DNA of 64,000 nucleotides from contig JACCPH010000008.1 in assembly GCA_014183095.1 (NCBI GenBank), positions 270,777 to 334,776 on the forward strand, written 5' to 3'. The stretch comes from Harringtonia aguacate (taxonomy: Eukaryota > Ascomycota > Sordariomycetes > Ophiostomatales > Ophiostomataceae). The position numbers and the translations under genes are program-made. The notes under the pieces are model-generated. The model did no database searches. It saw nothing but the letters and a program-made list of their open reading frames with translations, and had not been told where the DNA came from. Numbering within the stretch: position 1 is the first letter of the stretch; every line of letters begins with the position of its first letter. Of the stretch, positions 54,331 through 64,000 are shown piece after piece.

Positions 54331-56446
54331 TCTTCCCGGCAGCAGCTATGGCGACGGCAAACGGGGGTGCCTGCTCCCTAGGTTTTGCTCTGGCTGTTCT
54401 GTTTCGCGTTCGATGAGAAAAGGGATGTGGTCACAAAAGATGCTCATTCGGGGAAAGAAAGATGCCCTGGATGAAGAACTCTTGCCCCCTTCTTGTTCGT
54501 ATTTCCCCTTTACTTGCTTTCCTCGGCGGTGATCCTGGGGTTTTCGGGGTCGGCTGACAGGGCGGTAAGGCTTGAGACAAAGCCCATCTAGTTCGGGACG
54601 ACGAGAAAAGGCCGGCGTCGCGTTGATCGAGGGGTAAACAGAAGGCAAGATCCCGGATCGAGGACGCGAAAAAAAGGAGCGGATGGAGGAGATCTCGAAG
54701 GTCGAGGAGGAAGTACGTCGATAAAAGAACGGGAACAGCGTCCTTACGACGGTGGACGGATGGTGGTGGACAAAGACTGGGCGTAAGATGATGTTGGAGG
54801 GACGAATTTGTAAGAAACCCGGCAAGGGCTTTAGGCTTTTTCAAGTTCCGTTCGGGTTGCGTGCTTCCTGCACTGTAGCGTGGCGGCGATGGGGGTGAAT
54901 GTTGTTGTTTTTAGAAGGGTAGGGACTAAGAGTAGCACTGAATGACAGGGTATTCCTTCTGCGTTGGGCAACGGTTAGGCCGGCATTAGGGGTCCCAGGT
55001 TGCGAAACCAGTCAGAGACAGGACGAGACGGGTGGGGCATTCAGCCTCGTCAGCGCCCGGGTCCCCTACGACTGGCTCGTACAAATAGCGGGCCAAGGCC
55101 CCAGCAACGGCTTGCTGGTCCAGCACAGCAGCTGTTGAGATTCCATCAGTCACTAATAACCTGAACTACAAAAAGTAACATGAAGAACACGGAACTCGCA
55201 GGTGAAATTTTCGGGCATGTGCAAGCAGTCATCTGGAATGGTCATACTCCATTCCGTTTGCCAATCTCTCTCATGCAACCCACTCCATAACAGATGACTA
55301 TTCATTTAATGTGACTACCAACGTCGCATGTTGACCAGTCAATGGACACATCACATTGCAGGCGTCTGTTCGGCGCTTAACGGCGCTTCACATCATTGTT
55401 GTCTCCTCTATTCGCTCAGTTGTTTGGCTGCTGGCTTGTCTGATCCTATTACAACCGAACCAGCCAACTAATTCTCTGTCCTCAGCCTGTGGCGTGCTTA
55501 TACAGTTCCCGAAGCGTTCTCTTGCAGATACCGCATGCACATTCCCTGCTCTTGTGCATGCGCCCACGACGATAGGAAGTCAAGGGTGTCTGATCCCTGA
55601 CCCTAGCTTGCTAGCTTAGACTTCAGGCTGCCGCTGCCGCTTTAGCATGTAAGATAAATCTCGCCTTTCCAGAGGCGCAATCTGGTTTCCCTTCACGGCT
55701 TTATTCTGTACTGGAGATAAACGGTCTCGATGCATTACAAGTTTGCGACGAAGTTTTATTGCCAAGGTTGCGTTGCGTTTGTTTCCGGTCGAACTGTCAA
55801 CCGTTAGCTCGGTCCAGTATCACTCCCAGCCATTACATTCGACTACTGTTTCTGTCACACGCCTATATTGATGTATTACTTGCAGCGCTCTCGATGTAGC
55901 ACCAGAAGAATACGTCGTCTGGGCAAATAAATAAACCTCAGACTGTAAAAACAACATCGCGAATGTGATATCATCGCGTCATCTAAAGGAAGACTGTATC
56001 TTACGAGTACATGTATCTTACTCATATTCTATTATTTGCATAGAATCCGGGGTTTGCTCGAGTATTTGCATAAATGATGTTGTGCTCCACTTGGTAAGAT
56101 GTGTCACGGCTCGTAGCACCAATGCATCAGAAGAGATTGATTGAGCACTACGGACGAAGATTCTACTCTAGGGAAGAAAGAAGGAAAAAGGGAGTGTTGT
56201 CATAAGCCTCCGCGTGAAGCCAATAACCAGGTCGCGCTGCGCCTCACCTCGGTCCCGTGGCGGTGGCTTGGCGGTGGCTTGACTCGCTCTGCGGGGCACG
56301 GTACCAGCGCCTCACAAGATGCGATTTTCCCTCTTGTCAGTCCACTTAACTTCTGACAGAATCCTACAAGCAATGCTGAGCATCCAGGAGCATCGATAAA
56401 AAGGTGAAGGAGAAGGCCTACCACAAGAAACAGAAATAATAACACG
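54331..56446. other. 2.1-kb divergent promoter region, GRR1 and AIM18
   Basis: No coding gene. The left 500 bp is pyrimidine-rich on the minus strand, consistent with a long GRR1 leader. A TTACGAGTAC motif lies at about 56001-56010. Confidence 0.5.
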
Positions 56447-57610
56447 ATGTTGAGGATATCTTTCGCCCGTGCGGCGCGCAGCCGCCCGGTCCCCTCGATA
56501 TATCTGCCCGCACGCATCGCTGCTCCGATTCAACGACGCACCTTTCTGCGGTCCCGTGACGCCCGTGGCTCCTTTGACTCGCTCAACGTCGAACGCATGT
56601 CGCGCGAACGGCAAGACTACGAGCGTACGCGGACCATCTTCTTGGCGGCCGGTTCTGTGGCCGGAATCATTGGCATGGTATACACTGGACTGCAGATAAA
56701 AAGAGTTCTGGAGCAAAACCCGAAAAAGCTGGATGCGGGGCCGTCTGCAGATCCATCTCTTTCTCCGAGAAAGGTTGTGGTCCACGACAAAGACGGGTAC
56801 GAGCTTGTTCCGACGGGAAACAGCACTGTCCCCGAATTTCCACGAACCCTTGACCTTCACGCCTTTAAGCATGACGGCAGCGTAACGTCGCGCGCCCATC
56901 CTGTGCAGACTGATCCGGATAGCCCATCCACAGAATACACTCTTGTCGGGGTTGGTACTCGCACCGTGAGCTTCCTCAGCATACAGGTCTATGTCGTGGG
57001 CTTCTACGTTGCCACGGCAGATATCGCCGCGCTCCAGAACCGACTCATCAAGAACGTCAACCCTGTTGCGACGACGCTTGTAGCCGGCGAGAAGGAAGAG
57101 CTCCGCAACTTGCTACTTGACCCCATCAAGGGTGAAGATATCTGGGAGAAGCTACTCGCAGACGGCGTCCCCGCACGGTCCCTGATCCGGATCACCCCGG
57201 TCCGCGACACAGACTTCCCCCACCTGCGTGACGGCTTTGTGCGATCGATCCAGGCGCGGGCGCCTCGAATCATAGAAAACTCGTCAAAGGAAGGGAAGGA
57301 TGCACCAGACTTTTCTGAATCGGTTCGCCAGTTCCGCCATTGTTTCAATCGTGGCAAGATACCCAAGAAGCAGGAGCTCCTACTCGTCCGCGGTGAGAAT
57401 GGTCACCTCAGTATTGTTTACGACGACGGCCGGTCATTTGGCCGGCAATATCTTGGATCCGTGGCGGATGAGCGGCTATGCCGAGCACTCTGGATGAACT
57501 ACCTGGGGGGCATCAAGATTGCGAGTCAGCCTACGTTGAAGAGCATTGTCGATGGACTGCTTGGATTTGTTGAACGCCCGGTTGGCACCGTGGCAACGCA
57601 GGTTGTGTAA
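56447..57610 (+). CDS. AIM18: Mitochondrial chalcone-isomerase-fold protein, Aim18-like (387 aa)
   Basis: Intronless 387-residue protein. The first 35 residues are Arg-rich and nearly free of acidic residues (matrix presequence). A membrane segment follows at about 63-83 (I-F-L-A-A-G-S-V-A-G-I-I-G-M-V), so an inner-membrane anchor facing the intermembrane space is likely. The C-terminal half is the chalcone-isomerase domain: G-V-G-T-R-T-V-S-F-L-S-I-Q-V-Y-V-V-G-F-Y-V (about 170-190), the R-I-T-P-V-R segment, the D-F-x-H-L-R-D-G-F-V-R block, and the terminal Y-L-G segments. Fungal Aim18/Aim46 share this fold but are not known to isomerise flavonoids; hemin binding has been reported for the yeast proteins. 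Length is typical of filamentous-fungal members. Confidence 0.9.
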   Translation: MLRISFARAARSRPVPSIYLPARIAAPIQRRTFLRSRDARGSFDSLNVERMSRERQDYERTRTIFLAAGSVAGIIGMVYTGLQIKRVLEQNPKKLDAGPSADPSLSPRKVVVHDKDGYELVPTGNSTVPEFPRTLDLHAFKHDGSVTSRAHPVQTDPDSPSTEYTLVGVGTRTVSFLSIQVYVVGFYVATADIAALQNRLIKNVNPVATTLVAGEKEELRNLLLDPIKGEDIWEKLLADGVPARSLIRITPVRDTDFPHLRDGFVRSIQARAPRIIENSSKEGKDAPDFSESVRQFRHCFNRGKIPKKQELLLVRGENGHLSIVYDDGRSFGRQYLGSVADERLCRALWMNYLGGIKIASQPTLKSIVDGLLGFVERPVGTVATQVV

Positions 57611-57839
57611 GCCTGTTCATTATCATCTATCGAGGCACAGCGGAGAGCCTCTTGACTGGGAAATTGCAAGACAAAAAGCATGACGACTCTTGACAACGTA
57701 AATAAGTATACGTAGTGTACTATTCTACTGGCGATCGGCTGGCATATGTATAAACATCGAGTACCTAGAAAATTGCAACATAGCATTCCAACTTCTATCC
57801 CCTCGATGCTGTAGCCAGGTTCATGTGTTTGCGTTTCCT

Positions 57840-58399
57840 TTATGCGTCGAGGGCACCGGCACTCTGAAGGAGCTGTTTGAGATCCTTCCGGGCCCGCAGA
57901 TCTGAGTTGCCACCAATGTGCTGCTTTGAGATGAAAATGTTGGGAACCGTGCGCTGGCCCGTCATTTTTTCAAGAGCGTCCTGGATGGCGCTGCCATCCT
58001 CTACTTTCGTCAGCACCTAGTCCTTAATGTATGGCAATAAAAGCAAAAGATAAGCTCACCCTCTTGGTCAAGCTCGATGACGCCGTACTTGGCACCAGCC
58101 AAATCGAGTGTGCGCTTTGAGCTCTTGCAGTACGGGCAGTACGACTTGCTGAAGACATACACAGCATTGCTGTCAATCAGCTGCTGAGCCTTCTTCTGAG
58201 CGGCATCCATGTCGGCGTTGGATATTAGAGATGAGTAAAGGCGATAGGAAAAAAACGCGGGCAGTGTGTGTTGGGTATACTGGGCTTGCTTGGGGAAGTT
58301 GTAATGAAGAGAAGATAATATCGATGGGGGGGAAGACGACAGGGAATTATATAGCCGTGTTCGCACTGATAGAGCACCTTGCCACACGCACGTAGACAT
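57840..58399 (-). CDS. Dithiol glutaredoxin with possible alternative starts
   Basis: Two exons on the minus strand, ending at 57840: exon 2 is 58000-57840, the intron 58001-58059 (59 nt), and exon 1 ends at 58060. The ATG at 58210 gives a 103-residue cytosolic-type glutaredoxin; the ATG at 58399 gives 166 residues. Glutaredoxins reduce disulfides and glutathione mixed disulfides. The active site is C25-P-Y-C28 (short-form numbering), followed by the glutathione-binding T-V-P-N-I-F-I and G-G-N-S-D-L motifs. The extra 63 residues contain Arg, Ser and Leu, no acidic residue until the end, and S-Y-R-L-Y-S-S-L near the junction, as a mitochondrial presequence would. Yeast GRX2 uses two in-frame starts in the same way. 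TATATAA on the minus strand at about 58346-58352 lies between the two ATGs. Confidence 0.85.
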
Positions 58400-59474
58400 A
58401 TGCGGAATCCAAGATGAGACCGGTTGTAACGGTATCGCCGGACCAGGCAGTGTGACGAAGGAGTTTTGAGGGATGAGAGTGGGCACAGTGATTTGTCAGG
58501 GACGGGTTTGCACCGACATTTTTTTATCACTTTTATCTCAAACCCCCGAGACCCACATAGAAGCGGAGAGTGGGTGCTTCCGTCGATGTGCACCTAAGAA
58601 AATGGTAGGATATCTTAGAGCGGCTGCGGTGAGCAAACGCCGGAATGATGCAATCATACCTATGTAGCTGTGGAGAGGCTATTATCGAGACGCTGCAATC
58701 AAGAAGGGGAAATACAAATACACAAATACAAATATCAGTCCGTCTGTTCGCGCCTTCCACTGCATGACCACCCCCAGTGAAGCATACTTGTCTCGCTTAG
58801 GAATGTTTTGTACATATAGAGATATCTTTCTTGGTTACTATCGTACACATTTGTCAGAAGACGCAACAGAAAAAGATAGGCATAGAAAGCTGCCGAAGAC
58901 AGCTGGAAAAACGGTTGGGCTTCTCAGACGGACCTTGACATGTTGAGGCGATAAGATATTAAGGGTCCAATGCTTACATAGTATGAGAAAACAGGTCCAC
59001 TTTTTTGCTCAGGACAAAATTAATAATCCATGACTATTTTCTGTGCATCCGCAACGTGTTTTGGCTAGACATCCACATGAATAGCTTCACATCCAGTACC
59101 CAACAAACTGCAGGAGTGGCCTAGAGCATTACCGCTACCCCCCTCTACTACCTGAATTTAAAGCCTATCCGACCAACCCGAATATCAAAAGAGCCGCAGC
59201 TCACGTTAAGCGCTCTCTTCTCTTCCAGTCGCCGATCAGCCCATCTCACGCCTGATCAAACCAGCGCCTTGCACGTGGACCCGCCCTACTGGATCGTCTG
59301 CTCTTTGCGATTCGCCAACTACAACGAGACATTGCCGGCGGTACACAAGTTAAACAAAACAAAGTACCTGTGGCTCGTTCGCGAAAATAAAGTCAGAAAA
59401 GACAAGACGAAGCGTGCGTCGGTCGCCGTCGCCCCCCCTTCCCACAGCGACTCTCCTCTCTTGCCCACTGGTGT
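58400..59474. other. Divergent promoter region, glutaredoxin and BAG gene
   Basis: No separate gene supported. It should contain the missing 5' exon or leader of the BAG gene. There is no ATG on the plus strand between about 59080 and 59475. Confidence 0.5.
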
Positions 59475-60866
59475 GTGTGCCGTGTCCTGTTCAGGACCGA
59501 AACACTCGCCAAGGTGGCTTCCGGTTCAGCTGCTGTAGCATCCTTGGGTGCTCCTTTTGCCAGCCTGGCCAACATCACGTCAGCGCTGCTGCCAAAGTTG
59601 CCCCCTGCGCTGCAAACCTACCTCGACACCTCGATCGACAGCGTGCTGTCAACCATCACCACCTCCAACATCTTATTGCAGTCTACCACTGGCGTCTCGC
59701 CGATCGTTCTTTACAGCGCTGTTGCCGGTGCACTCGCTCTCGGAGTCGCCCGAACTGTCGCCACCAAGAAGAGCGCGCCGGCTGCCAAGCCCAACAAAAA
59801 GAAGAAGCGGAGAGCGGCCAAGTCTAAAGCCAAAAATATGCGGCGCTACGGCTGGTCGTCCGGTAATCAACCCCAGTTATCGCCGTTCACGTCTTTTCTC
59901 AGCCAGGATGGCGTACCCAATGTCACCGATGATGACTATGAATACATTGTGTCCGACGACCTACGAGACCGAGACTATGGCACGGGCAGTCGATCCGGGG
60001 GCTCCTATTTCCGGCCACCAGATGAGGATGACCTCGACGATATCCCTCAAGACGACGTCCTCCTGTTCCGCCACGATAACCGAATCGACAAGGAGTTTTT
60101 CCCTGCCTACTCAATTGGCGACGGCAAACTGTACACCACCGACATACGGGATCGCGTGCAGCTGCTGTACAAGTTAACCGATTCCCAGACCAATCGTGTG
60201 AAACTCTATTATAAGGGAAAATTGTTGAAGATCGACGACGAAGCAGTTTGCCTAAGTGGTGTAAAGAACAATAGCGAGATCTTGGTGGTCTATCCCGAAG
60301 AAAGCCCCGAAGGCAGCGAGGTGGCTGGCGCCACGGCTGGGCGAAGCAAACACTCCAAGTCGAAGACAAAGAACAAAATCCGCAATGCAGAAACAAGCCC
60401 CACGCAGCCGGGTCCGTCGTTATCAGGAGGGCTTGAGGTACCGCGCGGGCGTGACGACGTTAGGGGTAGTTCATCAGCCCGCGCTTCGTCCGCTACAACC
60501 GGGGTGTCTGGAGCATCCGGCGTCTCTGGCGCCTCTGGAGCCTCGAGAATAAGTATGCCCCCGGCACCGCCAGCAGCCGCCGGCAGTCCCATGGAGAAGT
60601 TAAACGCCATTGCATCACACTTTCAGACCAAGCTTTTGCCGCTCTGTCAGAATTTCATCGACCAGCCGCCCTTGGATAACAAAAAGAAGGAAGACGAGCA
60701 TCGCAAGATCTCCGAAACGGTTATGCTACACGTGCTTCTCAAACTTGATGAAGTAGATACGGGCGGCGACGACGCAACACGCGCTCGGCGGAAGGCGCTA
60801 GTCAACCAGGTGCAAGATATTCTGAGGGAAATGGACAATAAACTGGAAAAGAAGGTCTCTCGTTAA
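59475..60866 (+). CDS. Ubiquitin-like/BAG-domain co-chaperone, start unresolved
   Basis: The open frame runs from after an in-frame TAA at 59388 to the stop at 60866, about 463 residues counted from 59475. The order is: hydrophobic/Ala-rich N-terminus, a membrane segment (P-I-V-L-Y-S-A-V-A-G-A-L-A-L-G-V), a Lys/Arg-rich patch, R-R-Y-G-W-S-S, a ubiquitin-like segment (K-L-Y-T-T-D-I-R-D-R-V...Y-Y-K-G-K-L-L-K), a Ser/Ala linker with G-A-S-G-V-S repeats, and a C-terminal BAG domain (S-P-M-E-K-L-N-A-I-A through the end). BAG proteins release nucleotide from Hsp70; the membrane segment suggests an ER- or membrane-tethered form. No ATG precedes the membrane segment in frame; the first in-frame ATG is at 59838, giving 342 residues without it. 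Acceptor-like CACAG (59447) and TTCAG (59493) suggest an unseen 5' exon. Confidence 0.8.
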   Translation: MCRVLFRTETLAKVASGSAAVASLGAPFASLANITSALLPKLPPALQTYLDTSIDSVLSTITTSNILLQSTTGVSPIVLYSAVAGALALGVARTVATKKSAPAAKPNKKKKRRAAKSKAKNMRRYGWSSGNQPQLSPFTSFLSQDGVPNVTDDDYEYIVSDDLRDRDYGTGSRSGGSYFRPPDEDDLDDIPQDDVLLFRHDNRIDKEFFPAYSIGDGKLYTTDIRDRVQLLYKLTDSQTNRVKLYYKGKLLKIDDEAVCLSGVKNNSEILVVYPEESPEGSEVAGATAGRSKHSKSKTKNKIRNAETSPTQPGPSLSGGLEVPRGRDDVRGSSSARASSATTGVSGASGVSGASGASRISMPPAPPAAAGSPMEKLNAIASHFQTKLLPLCQNFIDQPPLDNKKKEDEHRKISETVMLHVLLKLDEVDTGGDDATRARRKALVNQVQDILREMDNKLEKKVSR

Positions 60867-61593
60867 GGTCGACTGGGCAGATAGAGACGGATAGCACTGT
60901 CATTTTGGCTCAGTTTAACGGAAACCACATCTGCATTTTGTACAATGTTTTCGCCACAGGCTTTTTTTTTTGGAACATTTGTTTTCCAGGCTTACAGCTA
61001 TTCACCATATCAGCCTGGGTTATACTGATGGTATCATATTTTCTCTCCAGTACTGCTTTTGTCTGCGCGTTTATCGTTGTTGAGAAAGAAGATGGTTAGT
61101 GGTCGGGCCAATATATGCAAGAAACGGGGCGGCAACTGAAAGATAAAACTACGAGTATTTGTAGGGACAATGGTCCACGTGACTTAGGTGGCAAGTTTTA
61201 TCATCACCTGACAAGGTCAAAGAACCCTAAGAACCTCAGGTCGTAGTATTTGTGTCCACTTTTTGAGAGGACTGCTCTGGTGCACCAAAACCAGCCCTAG
61301 CCCACTGATTTTGCGGGTGTAGTTACCAGTGCGCGCAAGACTGATTTTTTTTATCGTATTCTTTTTTTCGTTTGTCTTTTTCTTCAGGCTTTCGCGATTC
61401 CACCACAAACTTGCCCGCCCCCCTCCTGCCTACGATTAAATCCACCGACGGAGGGCACACAGAGTCGAGGTTTCTTCCAACGACACAACATAAAAACCAG
61501 ACATCACTGCTGGTTTTAGTTTGTCTTTCATTCCTCTCCAACCACTTTACTCTCGCGTCCGCTTGACTGCGGTCGACACGACAAGTATACAAG
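60867..61593. other. Intergenic region between BAG gene and RPL16
   Basis: BAG 3' region and RPL16 promoter; T-rich around 60962-60970 and 61345-61380, then C/A-rich before the start. No gene seen. Confidence 0.5.
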
Positions 61594-62652
61594 ATGTCAA
61601 GCTTTGAGTCGGTTGTAAGTTATTTTTTTTCATTTCCCTCTCCTCCTTCTCCTTTACAAAGCGCCTCCTCCTTTTTCCTTACGCAGTGTCGTGCTCCTTG
61701 ACATCCCGACGTCGAGCATTGGAGCGAGTTGTAGGCGTTTGGGTGACAGGCCAGGAGAAGAGAGCATAGCAAGATAGGATGGTCGTCGTGGGAGTCATGA
61801 AGACTGGAGGAGCTTGAAGCGGAAGATGCAGCCGTCGAGCGAAGAGAGGAATTGCTTTGGGGGGAGAGAGGTAATGGCTAATCATCTGCTCACAGGTCGT
61901 CATCGATGGCAAGGGCCACCTGCTGGGCCGTCTGGCCAGCATTGTCGCCAAGCAGCTTCTCAACGGCCAGAAGATCGTCGTTGTGCGCTGCGAGGCCCTG
62001 AACATCTCCGGGGAGTTTTTCCGCGCGAAGCGTACGTACTTCAATCTCCTCGGGCGAAATTCGAAACGGGAGGGCGATGTGGACAATGGCTGACATTTCT
62101 GTTCTCTCTCTACAGTCAAGTACCACTCGTACCTGCGCAAGATGACGCGGTACAACCCGACCCGGGGTGGTCCCTTCCACTTCCGGGCACCGTCCCGCAT
62201 CTTCTACAAGGCTGTCCGCGGCATGATCCCCCACAAGACGGCCCGCGGTGCCGCTGCCCTCGAGCGCCTCAAGGTGTTTGAGGGTGTCCCGCCCCCGTAC
62301 GACAAGCAGAAGAAGGTGGTCGTCCCCCAGGCTCTGCGTGTCCTGAGACTGCAGCCCGGCCGGAAGTACTGCACTGTTGGCCGGTTGAGCCACGAGGTCG
62401 GCTGGAAGTACCAGGATGTTGTTGCGAGGTGCGTTACTGTTCGAGTTTCTGGAAGCCCACTGGGTGAAGTCAATGGCAACTCGACGGGATGGTCTTCTGA
62501 CATTGTTTTACAGACTCGAGGAGCGGAGAAAAGCAAAGGGTGCCGCCTACTACGAGCGCAAGAAGGCTGCTGCACGGCAACTCACGGAGGCCAAGAAGAA
62601 CGCCAAGGTCGACCCGAAGACGGCCAAGGCTCTGGAGGCCTTTGGCTACTAA
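61594..62652 (+). CDS. RPL16: 60S ribosomal protein L16 (uL13), 202 aa
   Basis: Four exons: 61594-61614, 61896-62031, 62116-62428 and 62514-62652. The first intron is long for this window (281 nt) and follows only seven codons, as is common in fungal ribosomal protein genes. Conserved blocks: V-I-D-G-K-G-H-L-L-G-R-L-A-S, V-V-V-R-C-E-A-L-N-I-S-G, R-K-M-T-R-Y-N-P-T-R-G-G-P-F-H-F-R-A-P-S, R-G-M-I-P-H-K-T-A-R-G, and a basic helical C-terminus ending A-L-E-A-F-G-Y. Length and sequence are typical. All phases agree. Confidence 0.96.
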
Positions 62653-63107
62653 GCGGAGGAGACCAAAAAAATGACCGAAGACGGCGCGTGAAGTACGGAG
62701 AGATGGGACGTGGGAGAGTTGGGGGGGAAGTAACCGTTGTTATTGCAGCGTCCGAGTGTTTCCCTGCTATCGCTCCTTGTTCTCATGCATGCATGCCACC
62801 TGCACATTCGTGTTTTGTTACTCTAGATTGGCGGCGTGGAGGTTTCACAATGGGCAAGAATGCTTCCTTGCGACGACGGAAGGCAAACAGGATGGGAGAT
62901 CAGGCTTTTGACACCGTCAATATTGAAGCAAAATAACAAAAAAAAAACATGGAAAACAAAAAGGATATTTAACACCGACTAGAGGAGGGTCTCGGGAGTT
63001 GAGGCTGCGCACTGTATTTCGGTTTCAATATCAATGACCAACACAGATTACATGAAGTCGCCAGCAACTGCCCATAGCAGCGGTCCTTGATATGTCCAGA
63101 GTGAATC
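62653..63107. other. Convergent 3' region
   Basis: Shared downstream region of RPL16 and the minus-strand gene at 63108, with an A run at about 62936-62948. No gene seen. Confidence 0.55.
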
Positions 63108-63935
63108 TCAATCGTCTGAGCCAACACCGTAGGCGCCGTCTTCATACAATGACCGAATGGGGACACCTTTATTATCGGCGACAATGCCGATGAGTTGCTG
63201 TCCAACATCACGAACATTGTTGTATTGTTTTAGGAGAGCAATCTTGGCTCGGTCGGCAGTGTCATCGTTATGCCTTACCAAGAAACATAGGTTGGCCACA
63301 ATGTCGACTCAGAATGAAGAGAATTGGAACTCACCTTTCCGCTGCGGGCCGGCGAAGCTCAAACAGAGCAGATGCTTGAGAAACGGCTCGGGCAAGGACC
63401 TGACTCTACAAGCAAGCGGTGGTGAGGTGAGCAAAGGACCTTCAAGTCTCATGCTAGCCAATGGCTCCTCACCATTCTATTGTAGTCTTCAACTTCGTTT
63501 TCCTGGCATGCATTGTCAGTCAACAGGCAAGAGTGAGCAAAAACAAGAGACAAGACATAAAAAACGTGCACGCACCACCAGAATTGCTTCTTCTTCTCCA
63601 TCTGCCGTTGTGAGATGTTCATCGCCTTCCTTGGGACCTATAATGCTTATTGTAACAGTCTTGCATTTATCGCTATCCGGTATGCGGCTTGAAGTGATAG
63701 GACCCCACTGGATTGGCTCATCTTCATCGACAGTGTTGCTGCCGTTACTCTTGGCTGCAAGCCATTTCTCGTGAGCTTTGAGCTGGTTTAATAGCAGTAA
63801 AGCGAGATCCTTGTCATGCGTCATATTATTGGCAGTCTGCTGCTCGAGGAATTCCCTGGTATGGCAGAGGAACTGTCTATGCCGGGAGAGCAGCTCCTCA
63901 TCTTGGAACAGCGGCTGGGATGGTGGTTGTTGCAT
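63108..63935 (-). CDS. Conserved protein with Swi5-like C-terminus (208 aa from the first Met; may extend past the edge)
   Basis: Four exons on the minus strand: 63935-63576, 63502-63473, 63405-63335 and 63273-63108, with introns of 73, 67 and 61 nt; the 30-nt exon and the AAG acceptor at 63274 are the least certain. N-terminus: Gln/Pro, then a long charged helical part (about 12-60). The middle has a short beta-like V-T-I-S-I-I-G-P segment, then a helix with V-L-A-R-A-V-S-Q-A. The last about 45 residues (K-I-A-L-L-K-Q-Y-N-N-V-R-D-V-G-Q-Q-L-I-G, then G-V-P-I and G-V-G-S-D-D) resemble the end of Swi5, a partner of Sfr1/Mei5 in Rad51/Dmc1 recombination. The N-terminal part is not something I know from Swi5. 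Upstream of 63935 a CAG acceptor and, near the edge, a GTGAGT donor are visible, so an earlier exon may lie beyond 64000. Confidence 0.6.
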
Positions 63936-64000
63936 GGCTGATTCACTCAGATTCGCATTTTTTTTTATCCTTGGTCTGTCGTGGCATTAGAACTCACAGT

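Noticed and set aside
1..64000. tRNA genes, searched by eye through GGTTCGA-type T-loops with flanking stems
   Set aside because: The candidates I saw (for example near 8165, 18722 and 20511) lack a matching T-stem or acceptor stem; a covariance-model scan would be decisive.
1..64000. Transposons or retroelements
   Set aside because: No reverse transcriptase, transposase or integrase motif, and no long terminal or inverted repeats noticed; the inverted GTAC repeats are too short to be element ends.

Overview
The window is nuclear DNA of a filamentous ascomycete (Pezizomycotina), most likely a Sordariomycete. This rests on short introns of about 53-281 nt with GTRNGT donors, CTRAC-like branch sites and YAG acceptors, on typical fungal orthologues (Sec72, Ysc84-like, Aim18, Grr1, a CLRC-type Zn-cluster factor), and on long pyrimidine-rich promoters. 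The order or species cannot be fixed from sequence alone. I resolve 23 protein-coding genes, most with exon boundaries checked for phase. I found no convincing tRNA, rRNA, transposon or CRISPR array.

Layout. 1-5.6 kb: no recognisable gene. 5.6-9.9 kb: three same-strand genes for small intracellular Cys/His-rich proteins sharing W-x-C-C-x-C and C-x-H-x-C-C-x2-C motifs; this is an apparently undescribed tandem family and the most interesting object here. 11.5-13.4 kb: a small conserved Pezizomycotina protein and Sec72. 14.0-16.9 kb: a multi-exon transcription factor with an atypical Cys cluster. 16.9-23.0 kb: gene-free. 23.0-24.8 kb: a TauD-type Fe(II)/2-oxoglutarate dioxygenase. 24.8-28.2 kb: gene-free. 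28.2-30.0 kb: a DUF89/ARMT1 protein. 30.0-33.3 kb: gene-free. From 33.3 kb to the end the DNA is gene-dense and mostly housekeeping: a lysophospholipid acyltransferase, mitochondrial NADH kinase (POS5), a Cys/Tyr-rich putative GPI protein, ELP3, succinyl-CoA ligase alpha, UBC1, RPT2, a Ysc84-like protein, RPS20, GRR1, AIM18, glutaredoxin, a Ubl-BAG protein, RPL16 and a protein with a Swi5-like C-terminus that may continue past the right edge.

Functional links. Ubiquitin-proteasome genes are over-represented (UBC1 and RPT2 are divergent neighbours, with GRR1 and a BAG co-chaperone nearby). Two ribosomal proteins and ELP3 (tRNA wobble modification) concern translation. POS5, LSC1, AIM18 and possibly the glutaredoxin are mitochondrial. 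The gene-poor left half (8 genes in about 33 kb) differs from the right half (15 genes in about 31 kb). It carries homopurine/homopyrimidine tracts, 11-bp tandem repeats and a dispersed GTACGAGTAC/GTACTCGTAC motif that I saw only outside coding exons.
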